Below, in pieces: positions 22,152-31,318 of a DNA stretch of 64,000 nt (position 1 is the stretch's first letter; the number at the start of each line of letters is the position of its first letter). The position numbers were made by a program, and so were the translations under genes. The notes beneath the pieces are model-generated. The model searched no databases. It saw only the letters and a program-made list of their open reading frames with translations, and was not told where the DNA came from. Source of the stretch: Curtobacterium sp. BH-2-1-1 (lineage in GTDB: Bacteria > Actinomycetota > Actinomycetes > Actinomycetales > Microbacteriaceae); NCBI RefSeq assembly GCF_001806325.1, contig NZ_CP017580.1, positions 2,604,001-2,668,000 of the forward strand, given 5' to 3'.

Positions 22152-23236
22152 AGCGACACCAGCGATCGGCGACGTGCGACGGCGACGAAGACGGGCCCGC
22201 CGATGACGGCCAGGACGATGCCGACCTCCACCTCGGCGAAGCCGCCGATCAGGCGACCGACCACGTCCGCGAGCACGACGAGCGCCGCACCCACGAGCGC
22301 GGACACCGGCAGGGTCCAGCGGTGCCCCGTGCCGACGAGTGCCCGGGCGACGTGCGGCACCGTGAGGCCGACGAACCCGATCGGGCCCGCGGCGGCGGTC
22401 GCCCCGGCGGCGAGGAGCGTGATGCCGCCGAGTCCGACGAGCCGCGCGACGAGCACGTTCTCGCCGAGGCCCTTCGCCAGGTCCGTCCCGAGCCCGAGTG
22501 CGTCGAGCGCCCGCACGTTCAGCACGGCGAGCACGAGTCCGACGACGAGGAACGGCCAGACCGCTCCGAGCACGTCGAGCTGCCGTGCCGCGAGCGACCC
22601 GACGACCCACAGCCGGTACGCGTCGAGCGAGTCCTGGTCGGTGAGCACCACGAACGACGTCAGGGCACCGAGCAGCGCCGAGACCGCGGCGCCGGCGAGG
22701 GCGAGGGGCACCGGGCTCGCGGTCCCGCTGCCCGCGATCGTCACCGAGAACACGACCACGCTCGCCACGAGGGCCCCGACGAGCGCGAACCACACCGTGG
22801 CGCCCGTGCTCGTGATGCCGAACACGTAGACGCCGATCACGACCGCGAGGCCGGCACCGGACGAGACGCCGAACAGGCCCGGGTCGGCGAGGGGGTTCCG
22901 GGTGTGCCCCTGCATGAGCAGGCCCGCGATCCCGAGCGCCGCTCCGACCGCGGCACCGATGAGGGTCCGGGGGATGCGGGAGCCCCAGACGATCGCCTCG
23001 TCCGTGCTGCTGCCGGTGCGCATGAGCCCGTCGAGGACCCGGTCGGCGCCGATCCGGTTGCTGCCGAGGAGCAGGCTCGCGACCGCCACCAGGGCGAGCA
23101 CCCCGACGAGCGCGACGATCACCAGGGCCCGACGTCGGACGGCGGTTCGGTGCACGCCGAGCGCGTCGGTCGGACGCGTGGCGGGGGCCTCCCGGACGGG
23201 AGCCAGGGTGGGGATGGGGGCTGGCACGGAGATCAT
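22148..23236 (-). CDS. iron-siderophore ABC transporter permease (FecCD family, first)
   Basis: This 362-residue permease partner has the same family blocks: RIPRTLIGAAVGAALGIAGLLMQ, NPLADPGLFGVSSGAG and GPIGFVGLTVPHVARALVG. The first 35 residues are hydrophilic and Pro/Ala-rich. The ATG at 23236 lies one base from the 19-bp iron box, leaving no room for a Shine-Dalgarno sequence; a GTG three codons in (23227) is an alternative start. It is the first gene of the iron-import operon and divergent from the siderophore-interacting protein gene. Confidence 0.92.
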   Translation of the reverse strand: MISVPAPIPTLAPVREAPATRPTDALGVHRTAVRRRALVIVALVGVLALVAVASLLLGSNRIGADRVLDGLMRTGSSTDEAIVWGSRIPRTLIGAAVGAALGIAGLLMQGHTRNPLADPGLFGVSSGAGLAVVIGVYVFGITSTGATVWFALVGALVASVVVFSVTIAGSGTASPVPLALAGAAVSALLGALTSFVVLTDQDSLDAYRLWVVGSLAARQLDVLGAVWPFLVVGLVLAVLNVRALDALGLGTDLAKGLGENVLVARLVGLGGITLLAAGATAAAGPIGFVGLTVPHVARALVGTGHRWTLPVSALVGAALVVLADVVGRLIGGFAEVEVGIVLAVIGGPVFVAVARRRSLVSL

Positions 23237-23237
23237 C

Positions 23238-23256
23238 TTAGGTTAGCCTTGCCTCA
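23238..23256. promoter_or_regulatory. IdeR/DtxR iron box shared by divergent iron genes
   Basis: TTAGGTTAGCCTTGCCTCA matches the DtxR consensus at 16/19. It fills the whole 19-nt space between the ATG of the permease (23236, minus) and the ATG of the siderophore-interacting protein (23256, plus). TAGCCT at 23244-23249 is 6 nt before the plus-strand ATG, the leaderless spacing. Confidence 0.85.
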
Positions 23257-24095
23257 TGGCGAAGATCCCGCGGCTCCTGCCCGAGAACCCCCGGCTCTTC
23301 CGCGCGCGGGTCGTCCGCACCGACCGGGTCACCCCGTCGATGCACCGCGTCACGGTCACCGGCGACGACCTGCACGAGTTCCGGTACCTCGGGTTCGACC
23401 ACTGGTTCCGCCTGTTCGTGCAGCGCCCGGACCAGGACGCCTTCCGGATGCCCGACCTCGACGGCACGAAGTGGTGGCCGACCTACCTCGCCATCCCCGA
23501 GGACGTCCGCCCGCACTGCGCGAACTACACCGTCGCGGCCTTCCGCCGGCTCGCCGACGGCACACCCGAACTCGACGTCGACTTCGTCGTGCACACCGAC
23601 GCGGACGGCACCCCCGAGGGTCGCGCAGCCATCTGGGCCTGCGACGCCCGCCCCGGTGACGAGCTCGCGATGCTCGACCAGGGCTGCATCTTCGACTGCC
23701 CGCCCGACACGAGCGAGGTGCTGGTCGCCGCCGAGGAGACCGGGCTCCCCGGGGTCGTCGGCATCGCCGCCTCGCTCCCGCGCGACGCGGTCGGCCGCAT
23801 CATCCAGGAGGTCCCGTCCAGAGGCGACGTCCGCCCTCTCGACGCACCCGCGGGTGTCACCGTCACGTGGATCGTCCGCGACGAGGTCGCCCCGCACACG
23901 GTCCCCGGTCGGGCGGCGCTCGCCGAGCTCCAGCGGCACGTCCCGGCCGACGACCGCGGGTACGCTTTCGTGGTGGGCGAGTCGACGCTCGCGACGGAGG
24001 GACGTCGACACCTGCACCGTGCCGGGCTGCCGAAGTCCCGGATCACGTTCTCCGGCTTCTGGAAGGACCAGGCCCGCGAGTCCGTCTCCGCCTGA
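23256..24095 (+). CDS. siderophore-interacting protein (FAD-dependent ferric-siderophore reductase)
   Basis: This 279-residue cytoplasmic flavoprotein of the ViuB/YqjH family releases iron from imported ferric siderophores by reduction. The N-terminal barrel has the flavin-binding region RVVRTDRVTPSMHRVTVTG, with the NYTVAAFRR stretch in the place of the family RxYTxR motif; the first Arg is not kept. The C-terminal domain has VAAEETGLPGVVGIAASLP and ends with ITFSGFWKDQ, both typical. ATG at 23256 without Shine-Dalgarno; a leaderless mRNA from the iron box is likely. Iron limitation should induce it together with the divergent importer. Confidence 0.92.
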   Translation: MAKIPRLLPENPRLFRARVVRTDRVTPSMHRVTVTGDDLHEFRYLGFDHWFRLFVQRPDQDAFRMPDLDGTKWWPTYLAIPEDVRPHCANYTVAAFRRLADGTPELDVDFVVHTDADGTPEGRAAIWACDARPGDELAMLDQGCIFDCPPDTSEVLVAAEETGLPGVVGIAASLPRDAVGRIIQEVPSRGDVRPLDAPAGVTVTWIVRDEVAPHTVPGRAALAELQRHVPADDRGYAFVVGESTLATEGRRHLHRAGLPKSRITFSGFWKDQARESVSA

Positions 24096-24146
24096 CCCGG
24101 CTCCTGTTCGGCACGCCCGATCCGGCTTGCGCGTCCCCACATGCGA

Positions 24147-24186
24147 GACGGGAGGCGCGGTGCCAGCCGGCACCGCGCCTCCCGTC
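24147..24186. repeat. REP-like palindrome, family 1, between convergent genes
   Basis: Same 40 bases as at 19122-19161 (18-bp perfect stem, loop AGCC). It lies between the siderophore-interacting protein gene and the sugar permease gene, whose stops face each other, and can terminate both. The tail GTGGTCGCGTC follows. Confidence 0.9.
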
Positions 24187-24201
24187 CGTCCTGTGGTCGC
24201 G

Positions 24202-25125
24202 TCAGCCCTTGAGGCCGGAACCCGTCACGCCCTCGACGATCTGCCGCTGGAAGATCAGGTACAGGATGATCAGCGGCAGCGCCGCCAGGATCGCCCCGGC
24301 CTGGATGTCCGCGTAGCGCTGACCGAAGCTGCCCTGGACCGTGGCGAGCCCGACCGGGATCGTCATGAGGTCCGGGTTCGACAGCACGAACAGCGGCAGC
24401 AGCAGGTTGTTCCAGACCCCGACGAACGTCAGGATCGCCACCGCCGCGATGACCGGACGCGAGAGCGGCAGGATCACCGACCAGTAGATCTTCCACATGC
24501 CGGCGCCGTCGATGCGCGCCGCCTCCTCGAGCTCCCGGGGGATCCCGTCGAAGAACTGCTTGAAGATGAACACCGCGATCACCGCGGGCACCTGCGGGAA
24601 GATGACCGACCAGTAGGTGTTCAGCAGGCCGACCGAGTTGAGCTCCTGGAAGATCGGGATGATCAGGACCTGCGTCGGGATCATGATGCCCAGGATGATG
24701 AGCAGGAACGCGACGTTCCGCCCGCGGAAGGCGAGCCGGGACAGCGCGAACGCCGCCATCGACGCGAACAGCACCGTCAGCGCGGTCGTCACGAGGCTCG
24801 TGATGCCGCTCGCCAGGTACCAGTTCCAGATGTCGCCGGCCTGGAACAGTGCCGCGTAGGAGTGCAGCGTCGGGTTCCAGTTCGACAGGATCGAGTTGGC
24901 GCCGAGGGCCGCGACGCCGTTGTCGGACAGGGACGTCTTCAGGGCGAACAGGCTCGGGATGAGCCAGATCACCGCGAAGACGCCGAGGACGATGCCGGCG
25001 ACGAGGTTGAAGCCCTTGCCGGAGACGCCGATCTTGGCGGCGTTCGCCGGTGCCGCGGCGGAGACCCCGGTGCGGAGCTTCGGGCGGTCGGTCGTGATGC
25101 TCTCGGTGGTGGTCACGTCAGGCAC
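24202..25125 (-). CDS. carbohydrate ABC transporter permease (MalG type)
   Basis: This 307-residue inner-membrane permease has six helices and the coupling loop EEAARIDGAGMWKIYWSVILPLSRP (EAA motif) at about residues 196-220. It pairs with the MalF-type protein encoded just upstream (8-nt overlap); the two form the channel for the sugar bound by the product of 26135-27502. No ATPase gene is in the operon. The GTG at 25125 has GAGAG upstream; a GTG at 25116 is an alternative. The operon starts with a GTGAGCGCTCAC operator beside the divergent arabinofuranosidase gene, so arabinose-containing oligosaccharides (AraP/AraQ-like role) are the likely substrate. Confidence 0.92.
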   Translation of the reverse strand: MPDVTTTESITTDRPKLRTGVSAAAPANAAKIGVSGKGFNLVAGIVLGVFAVIWLIPSLFALKTSLSDNGVAALGANSILSNWNPTLHSYAALFQAGDIWNWYLASGITSLVTTALTVLFASMAAFALSRLAFRGRNVAFLLIILGIMIPTQVLIIPIFQELNSVGLLNTYWSVIFPQVPAVIAVFIFKQFFDGIPRELEEAARIDGAGMWKIYWSVILPLSRPVIAAVAILTFVGVWNNLLLPLFVLSNPDLMTIPVGLATVQGSFGQRYADIQAGAILAALPLIILYLIFQRQIVEGVTGSGLKG

Positions 25126-26089
25126 CCATCTCTCGCTTGGCGGCAGCGCGCTCGACGATCTGCCGGATGATCGCGATCGCGACGATCACGATGAACAGGA
25201 GCACCGATGCGGCCGATGCTGCGCCGAGTCGGTTGTCGGTGAAGCCGACGCCGGTGATGAGCTGCAGCGAGACCTGGGTCGAGATGCCCGGTCCGCCGTT
25301 CGTCATCAGGTACACCTGGTCGAAGATCTTCAGGCTGGCGATGATCTGCAGCAGGATGACCAGCGTCGTGGTGCGGCCGAGCAGCGGGAGGGTGATCGAC
25401 TTGATCTGCTGCCAATTCGACGCGCCGTCGACGGCCGCCGCCTCGTACAGTTCGCGCGGGATCTCCTGCAGGCCGGCCAGGTAGAGCACGAAGTTGAAGC
25501 CGAGGGTCCACCAGACCGTGGCGATCGCGACACCGATCATCGCGGTGTTCGGGCTCGCCAGGACACCGGCGCCGGGGGTCAGCCCGAGCGCCGACTGGAT
25601 CGACGCGAACAGACCGGTCGCGGGGGTGAAGATGAACACCCAGATCAGCGAGATCGTCGCCGACGGCAGGATGAACGGCAGGAAGAACGCCAGTCGGAAG
25701 AACCACTGCCCGCGGTTCATCCGGTTCGTCAGCACGGCGAAGAGGAACGCCAGGATGACGAGCGGCGGTGTCGTGTAGAGCGTGAACTGCAGGGTGTGCC
25801 AGAGCGACGACCAGAAGTCGTCACGGCCGAGCATCTCGGCGTAGTTCGCGAACCCGGCGAAACTGCCGAGACCGGTGCGGACCGTCGAGGTGTTGAAGAA
25901 GCTCGACACGATCATCCACACCGTGGGGCCGAGCAGGAAGGCCAGGTAGAACAGGCCGAAGGGGGCGAGGAAGAGCCACCCCGTGCGGCCCTGGCCGCGC
26001 GTGAGGCTGGTCCGGAAGGAGCCGGCCCGGCGTGCACGCGGCGCCGTGGTGGCGTCGGTGGGCCGGTCGAGGACAGGTGCTGTGGTCAC
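25118..26089 (-). CDS. carbohydrate ABC transporter permease (MalF type)
   Basis: This 323-residue permease has six helices and the EAA loop at about residues 215-240 (YEAAAVDGASNWQQIKSITLPLLGR). The stretch QVYLMTNGGPGISTQ before the last helix is characteristic of MalF-type proteins of oligosaccharide importers. The GTG at 26089 begins MTTAPVLDRP. It follows the binding-protein gene by 45 bp and overlaps the MalG-type gene. Confidence 0.92.
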   Translation of the reverse strand: MTTAPVLDRPTDATTAPRARRAGSFRTSLTRGQGRTGWLFLAPFGLFYLAFLLGPTVWMIVSSFFNTSTVRTGLGSFAGFANYAEMLGRDDFWSSLWHTLQFTLYTTPPLVILAFLFAVLTNRMNRGQWFFRLAFFLPFILPSATISLIWVFIFTPATGLFASIQSALGLTPGAGVLASPNTAMIGVAIATVWWTLGFNFVLYLAGLQEIPRELYEAAAVDGASNWQQIKSITLPLLGRTTTLVILLQIIASLKIFDQVYLMTNGGPGISTQVSLQLITGVGFTDNRLGAASAASVLLFIVIVAIAIIRQIVERAAAKREMGA

Positions 26090-26134
26090 GTCATCGTGCC
26101 TTTCGCGCGGTGTTCACGTCGTTCGGGTTCCGGG

Positions 26135-27502
26135 TCACAGCGGGCTCGGGGTGTTGAGGTAGGTGGACAGCTGGGACTTGATCGCGGACATGGCCTGCGC
26201 GGGGGAGCTGCTGCCCTGCTGGACGAGGGCGAGCTGGGCACCGACCGTGTTCTCGAAGGTCGACCCCGATCCGCCGTACCAGGCCGGGTCGTCGAACACG
26301 GCGCTCTCGGCGGCCGAGGCGTAGTTCGACTGCGGCGTGAGCTTCTTGTACGCGGTGCTGTCGTAGGTCGGCATGTAGGCGGGGACGTGACCGCCCTGCG
26401 CCCACGTGAGACTCTGCTCGAGCATCTGCTTGATGAAGAGCATGTGCGCCTTGCGCTGCTCGGGCGTGCGGTCCTTCCTCGGGAGGATGAACGTGTGCGA
26501 GTCGGCCTGCGTCGCCGGCTTGTCGAAGAGCTGCGGGATCGGCGCCATGCCGAACTTCAGGCCCTTGATGGACTGCGCCGTGCTGATCTCCCACTCGCCC
26601 TGCATGAAGAAGCCCGCCTTGCCGGTGAACATCAGCGTCTGCGCGGTGGCGTAGTCGAGGCCCTTGTTGAGCCAGCCGTTCTTCACCCACTTCTGGGTCA
26701 TGTCGGTGACCTTCGTGTACGCGTCCTCGTTGACGGTGAGCTTCGCGCCACCGTCGCTGATGAACGGCGTCGCACCGTCGATCTGGTTGTACATCGTCCA
26801 GAAGAACCGCCACGGGGTCGCGATCTCGCTGACGTTCGCGACGTTGAGGGCCGTGCCGCCGGTGACCTTCGCGACCGCGGCGAGCGCGCTCTCGAAGGCG
26901 TCGATCCCGGTCAGGTCCTTGAGGTTGCCGTCGCTGTCGATGAGGCCGGCCTTCTGGCAGACATCAACGTTGTAGAAGAGCACGAACGGGTGGGTGTCGA
27001 GCGGGATGCAGATGTTCTTGCCGTCGGTCTTCTGCGCCGTCCACGCCTTCTGGTTGAAGTCGCTGGCACTCAGGCCGACGCTCGCCAGGTCGTCGTTCGT
27101 GATCGGGTCGAGCAGGTCGCCGTCCCAGAGCGGCTTCGCGCGGGTGAGGTGGGCGATCGCGACGTCCGGCGGCTTGTTCCCGACGGTGGCCAGTGTGACC
27201 TTGGAGTAGTACGGGTTGCCCCACGCGAACGTGGTCGCCTGCAGCGAGGACGAGCCGCCGTGCTGCTTGGCGTAGCCGGCCTCCATCTCCTGCATGCGGA
27301 GGCCGTCACCGCCACCGAACAGGTTCCAGAAGACGAGCGTCTCCGGGTTGAGCGGTGCACCGGCGATGCCGGCGGCGAGGGGGCTGGAGCAGGCGGCGAG
27401 CGGCAGGACCGTCGCGGCGGCTGCGCCCGCGGCGAGGAGGCTCCGCCGTGTGAAGGCGCCGCCTCGTGGGTGCGGGGTGGGTACGGGGATTCGGTTCGGC
27501 AT
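26135..27502 (-). CDS. sugar-binding lipoprotein of an ABC importer (Tat-type signal)
   Basis: This 455-residue extracellular solute-binding protein (family 1, MalE/AraN-like) starts with a twin-arginine-like signal: TRRSLLAAGAAAATVLPLAAC, with the lipid-modified Cys in LAAC. The mature protein has the usual two-lobed pattern (ETLVFWNLFGGGDG; VLFYNVDVCQKAGL; FMQGEWEIS). It is probably exported folded by Tat and anchored as a lipoprotein. The start at 27502 was chosen because the signal peptide begins a few residues later. The operator at 27551-27562 lies 49 bp upstream, overlapping a -10-like TAATGT. It should deliver arabino-oligosaccharides to the permeases downstream. Confidence 0.92.
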   Translation of the reverse strand: MPNRIPVPTPHPRGGAFTRRSLLAAGAAAATVLPLAACSSPLAAGIAGAPLNPETLVFWNLFGGGDGLRMQEMEAGYAKQHGGSSSLQATTFAWGNPYYSKVTLATVGNKPPDVAIAHLTRAKPLWDGDLLDPITNDDLASVGLSASDFNQKAWTAQKTDGKNICIPLDTHPFVLFYNVDVCQKAGLIDSDGNLKDLTGIDAFESALAAVAKVTGGTALNVANVSEIATPWRFFWTMYNQIDGATPFISDGGAKLTVNEDAYTKVTDMTQKWVKNGWLNKGLDYATAQTLMFTGKAGFFMQGEWEISTAQSIKGLKFGMAPIPQLFDKPATQADSHTFILPRKDRTPEQRKAHMLFIKQMLEQSLTWAQGGHVPAYMPTYDSTAYKKLTPQSNYASAAESAVFDDPAWYGGSGSTFENTVGAQLALVQQGSSSPAQAMSAIKSQLSTYLNTPSPL

Positions 27503-27550
27503 GGCATCACTCCATCGGGACGGGCCGAGTCGGAGCAGGGTCGGTGCTCC

Positions 27551-27562
27551 GTGAGCGCTCAC
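27551..27562 (-). promoter_or_regulatory. GTGAGCGCTCAC operator (arabinose regulon, copy 1)
   Basis: Perfect 12-bp LacI-type palindrome, 49 bp before the sugar-binding protein start. TAATGT on the minus strand (27566-27561) overlaps its edge and may be the -10. Confidence 0.9.
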
Positions 27563-27638
27563 ATTAGCGCGCGTCCCGGCGTGCCGCCACCCTTTCGGCG
27601 CGGGTGACGACCGATCCGTGATGTTCGTGGCCGCCCCC

Positions 27639-27667
27639 TTTCGTGTCGCGCGGAAAGCCGCTAGCGT
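27639..27667 (+). promoter_or_regulatory. candidate promoter of the GH51 arabinofuranosidase gene
   Basis: TTTCGT (27639-27644) and TAGCGT (27662-27667) are 17 nt apart. The operator starts 10 nt after the -10, so the transcription start would lie just before or in it. Confidence 0.5.
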
Positions 27668-27676
27668 TTCGGGAAC

Positions 27677-27688
27677 GTGAGCGCTCAC
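27677..27688 (+). promoter_or_regulatory. GTGAGCGCTCAC operator (arabinose regulon, copy 2)
   Basis: Identical 12-bp palindrome, 41 bp before the GH51 start codon and just downstream of the candidate -10, the position of a repressor roadblock. Confidence 0.9.
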
Positions 27689-27728
27689 TTTCTCCGAGCG
27701 CAGGCAGCCCCACGATCGAAGGAGATCC

Positions 27729-29231
<1,503 letters not shown>

Positions 29232-29404
29232 GACGCCTCGGCGCACGCTGCGGCGGGCGTCGAGTGAGCACAGAGGGCGTCGGACCGCTTCGCGGTGCCG
29301 GCGCCTTCTGCCGTGCGGAGCGGCCGCGGCGTGCGCGGTCGCGACTTCACGGGCTGGCTGACGCGTGAGGTGTCGGTGGGCGCGTGAGGTGCGTGACGGC
29401 GGCC

Positions 29405-29438
29405 GGGAGGCGCGGTGCGGACTGGCACCGCGCCTCCC
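29405..29438. repeat. REP-like palindrome, family 1, after abfA
   Basis: A 14-bp perfect stem (GGGAGGCGCGGTGC arm) with loop GGACTG, 173 bp after the abfA stop. Confidence 0.85.
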
Positions 29439-29566
29439 GTCCGGCGGCGGTGCGGCGCGGTCCGTGCTGCGGAAGCGACACCGTGCCGCGTGCGGCGCGG
29501 GTCCGTGTCGCCAGGGCGACAGATGTGCGCCGGAGGTTCGCTGTGACGTGTCGCTTTCGCGACGGT

Positions 29567-29608
29567 GGACGGGAGGCACGGTGCGGGCTCGCATCGCGCT
29601 TCCCGTCC
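29567..29608. repeat. REP-like palindrome, family 1, degenerate copy
   Basis: The arms GGACGGGAGGCACGGTGCG and CGCATCGCGCTTCCCGTCC pair with three G-T or mismatched positions, so this is a decayed copy. It lies 82 bp beyond the stop of the minus-strand gene at 29690. Confidence 0.75.
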
Positions 29609-29689
29609 GTCGGGCCGTCGCGTCTCACGCGCGCAGCGACAGTTCACGGAGTGCCGCGCGCGTGAGGTGTCGCCGCGCGCGTGGGCTCG

Positions 29690-29983
29690 TCAGGCGTGCG
29701 GCGGCGGCGTGCAGCGCACAGCGCGCGCCCGCCACGAGATCTCCTCGACGAAGGCGGCCGTGTCGGGGCCGAGCGGATCGTCGGCGGCGTCCTCGACGAG
29801 GAGCCCGAGCGCCGGGGCGAGCAGGAACGACGTCGTCGTGGTGCTCCCGAACGCGTCGACGGTGGGGACGGCGACGGTGTCCGCCAGTCCGGCGTGCGCG
29901 AGTGCTGCGGCGTAGTCCAGCACGGCGTCCGCGGCCTCGTCGGAGGTCAGGACGGCGGTCAGGCCGTACACGATGTTCTTCAT
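29690..29983 (-). CDS. small hypothetical protein
   Basis: This 97-residue protein starts MKNIVYGLTAVLTSDEAADAVLDYAAALAHAG, which hints at an alpha/beta fold like a small nucleotide- or stress-protein domain, but I cannot assign a family. It lacks membrane segments and Cys motifs, except one Cys near the end. The ATG at 29983 was preferred to the longer frame from 30058, whose extra residues are basic and low in hydrophobic pattern. It stands alone between abfA (convergent) and the LacI gene, with no clear partner. Confidence 0.55.
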   Translation of the reverse strand: MKNIVYGLTAVLTSDEAADAVLDYAAALAHAGLADTVAVPTVDAFGSTTTTSFLLAPALGLLVEDAADDPLGPDTAAFVEEISWRARAVRCTPPPHA

Positions 29984-30146
29984 GATCCGAACGCGCCGAG
30001 GTGGGGAGATGAGGACCGCAGCGGTGGCTCGTCCTCCGGACACACGAAAGTGGCGCACACCCGGGGCCGGGACAGCAGACCGGCTCCGTGTGCACGGTAC
30101 GCGCCGCGCGCTGACCGTGTGACGGACGCCGTGGCCGCGGGGTCGG

Positions 30147-31172
30147 TCAGGCCGGCGGCGGCGCCGTGCTCGCCCGGACCACCAGGCGGACCGGCACGAG
30201 GTCGGCCTCGGCGCGGACCGGCTGCCCGTCGATCTGGGCGAGGAGGTTCCGGACCGCCCGGCGCCCGACCTCGTCGAAGGACTGGTGCACGGTGGTCAGC
30301 GGCGGCCAGAAGGAGTCGGACTCGGGGGAGTCGTCGAAGCCCACCACGCTGAGGGTCTCCGGCACGGGACGCCCGAGTTCGTGGGCGGCGCGGAGCACCC
30401 CGAGGGCCGTCTGGTCGTTCGCGGCGAACACGGCGGTGATCTCGGGGCGGCGGGCGATCTCCTGCCCGGCGCGGTACCCGGACTCGGCGCCCCAGCCGCC
30501 GCGGAACACCGGCGGGACGGTGCGCCCCGCGGCCTCGAGCGTGGCCTGCCAGGCGGCGAGACGTCGGGCGGCCGAGTACGACGACTCGGGGCCGGCGACG
30601 TGCCAGACGGTGTCGTGCCCGAGGTCGAGCAGGTGCAGGGTGGCCCGGCGGGCGCCGTCGGCCTGGTCGGTGTCGATCGCCGGGTGCTGCGTGGTGCCGG
30701 TCGAGTCGACGACGACCATCGGGACGCCGTCGGGCAGGACGACCTCGGCCGTGTCGATGATGTGCGACTCGATGATGATGACGACGCCGTCGACGGCCTG
30801 TTCGTGCAGGCGGGAGAAGGCCGAGCGGACGCCTTCCTCGGTGCGGGAGGCCATCGGCAGCAACGTGATCGTGAAGTCGGCGACACCGGCCGCGTCGGCG
30901 ATCGCCTCGAGCGTCCGCATGTTGCCGTACGACGCGAGGGTGAACATGATCACGCCGATCGTCCGGAAGCGCCCGGAGCGGAGGGCCCGGGCAGCGCGGT
31001 TCGGGCGGTAGCCGAGGTCGTCCATCACACGCTGGACCCGGTCACGGGTGTCCGGCGAGACGTTGTCGAAGCCGCGGGCGACGCGGGACACGGTCTGCAT
31101 CGAGACCCCGGCGGCCTCGGCCACGGCGGCCATCGAGGGGGACCGGCGCGTGGCGGACATGTCGGTCGTCAC
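30147..31172 (-). CDS. LacI family regulator of the GH35/ABC operon
   Basis: This 341-residue repressor has an N-terminal helix-turn-helix (MAAVAEAAGVSMQTVSRVARG) with Met-Gln at the two specificity positions, the hinge region YRPNRAARALRSGR, and a sugar-binding domain ending in FDDSPESDSFWPPLTTVHQ. The GTG at 31172 was chosen because GGGAG lies 5 nt upstream; the ATGs at 31160 and 31184 lack one. It is divergent from an ABC importer and beta-galactosidase operon. A perfect 22-bp palindrome and an imperfect partner in the 146-bp gap are its likely operators. The inducer is probably a galactoside, by context. Confidence 0.9.
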   Translation of the reverse strand: MTTDMSATRRSPSMAAVAEAAGVSMQTVSRVARGFDNVSPDTRDRVQRVMDDLGYRPNRAARALRSGRFRTIGVIMFTLASYGNMRTLEAIADAAGVADFTITLLPMASRTEEGVRSAFSRLHEQAVDGVVIIIESHIIDTAEVVLPDGVPMVVVDSTGTTQHPAIDTDQADGARRATLHLLDLGHDTVWHVAGPESSYSAARRLAAWQATLEAAGRTVPPVFRGGWGAESGYRAGQEIARRPEITAVFAANDQTALGVLRAAHELGRPVPETLSVVGFDDSPESDSFWPPLTTVHQSFDEVGRRAVRNLLAQIDGQPVRAEADLVPVRLVVRASTAPPPA

Positions 31173-31230
31173 GGGGTCTCCCATCGGTGCGAGTGGACGT
31201 CGAGCGCGACGGCCTGCACCGGACGCTAGC

Positions 31231-31250
31231 GCATGTTGACGTTGCCATGC
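31231..31250. promoter_or_regulatory. imperfect second operator of the GH35/ABC operon
   Basis: GCATGTTGACGTTGCCATGC keeps GCATG/CATGC arms and the ATGTTGACGT half of the main operator. The centres of the two sites are 35 bp apart, so looping or cooperative binding is possible. Confidence 0.55.
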
Positions 31251-31264
31251 TATCGTCGCGCCGT

Positions 31265-31286
31265 TCGATGTTGACGTCAACATCGA
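31265..31286. promoter_or_regulatory. 22-bp perfect palindrome, main operator of the GH35/ABC operon
   Basis: The left arm is TCGATGTTGAC and the right arm its exact complement, centred on ACGT. It lies 33 bp before the first permease gene and 93 bp before the regulator. LacI family operators are palindromes with a central CG, as here. Confidence 0.85.
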
Positions 31287-31318
31287 CGGACCCGAACACA
31301 GCACGACAAGGGAGTCAC

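Larger units (their letters stand above)
29232..29689. other. 458-bp gene-free region with two REP-like hairpins
   Basis: No reading frame here looks coding. It holds the family 1 copies at 29405-29438 and 29567-29608 and several GCGTGAGGTGTCG-like fragments (for example near 29362 and 29660). Pieces such as GAAGCGACACC and GTGTCGCTTTCG are inverted versions of one another. It lies between convergent genes. Confidence 0.7.

Noticed and set aside
24896..27607. A 903-codon plus-strand frame across the sugar importer operon
   Set aside because: It is antisense to a binding-protein gene and permeases with clear motifs; composition is that of a shadow frame.
29232..29689. A small RNA gene or hidden coding region in the largest gene-free gap
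   Set aside because: The gap is explained largely by two hairpin repeats and their fragments; no promoter-terminator pair or codon pattern supports a gene.
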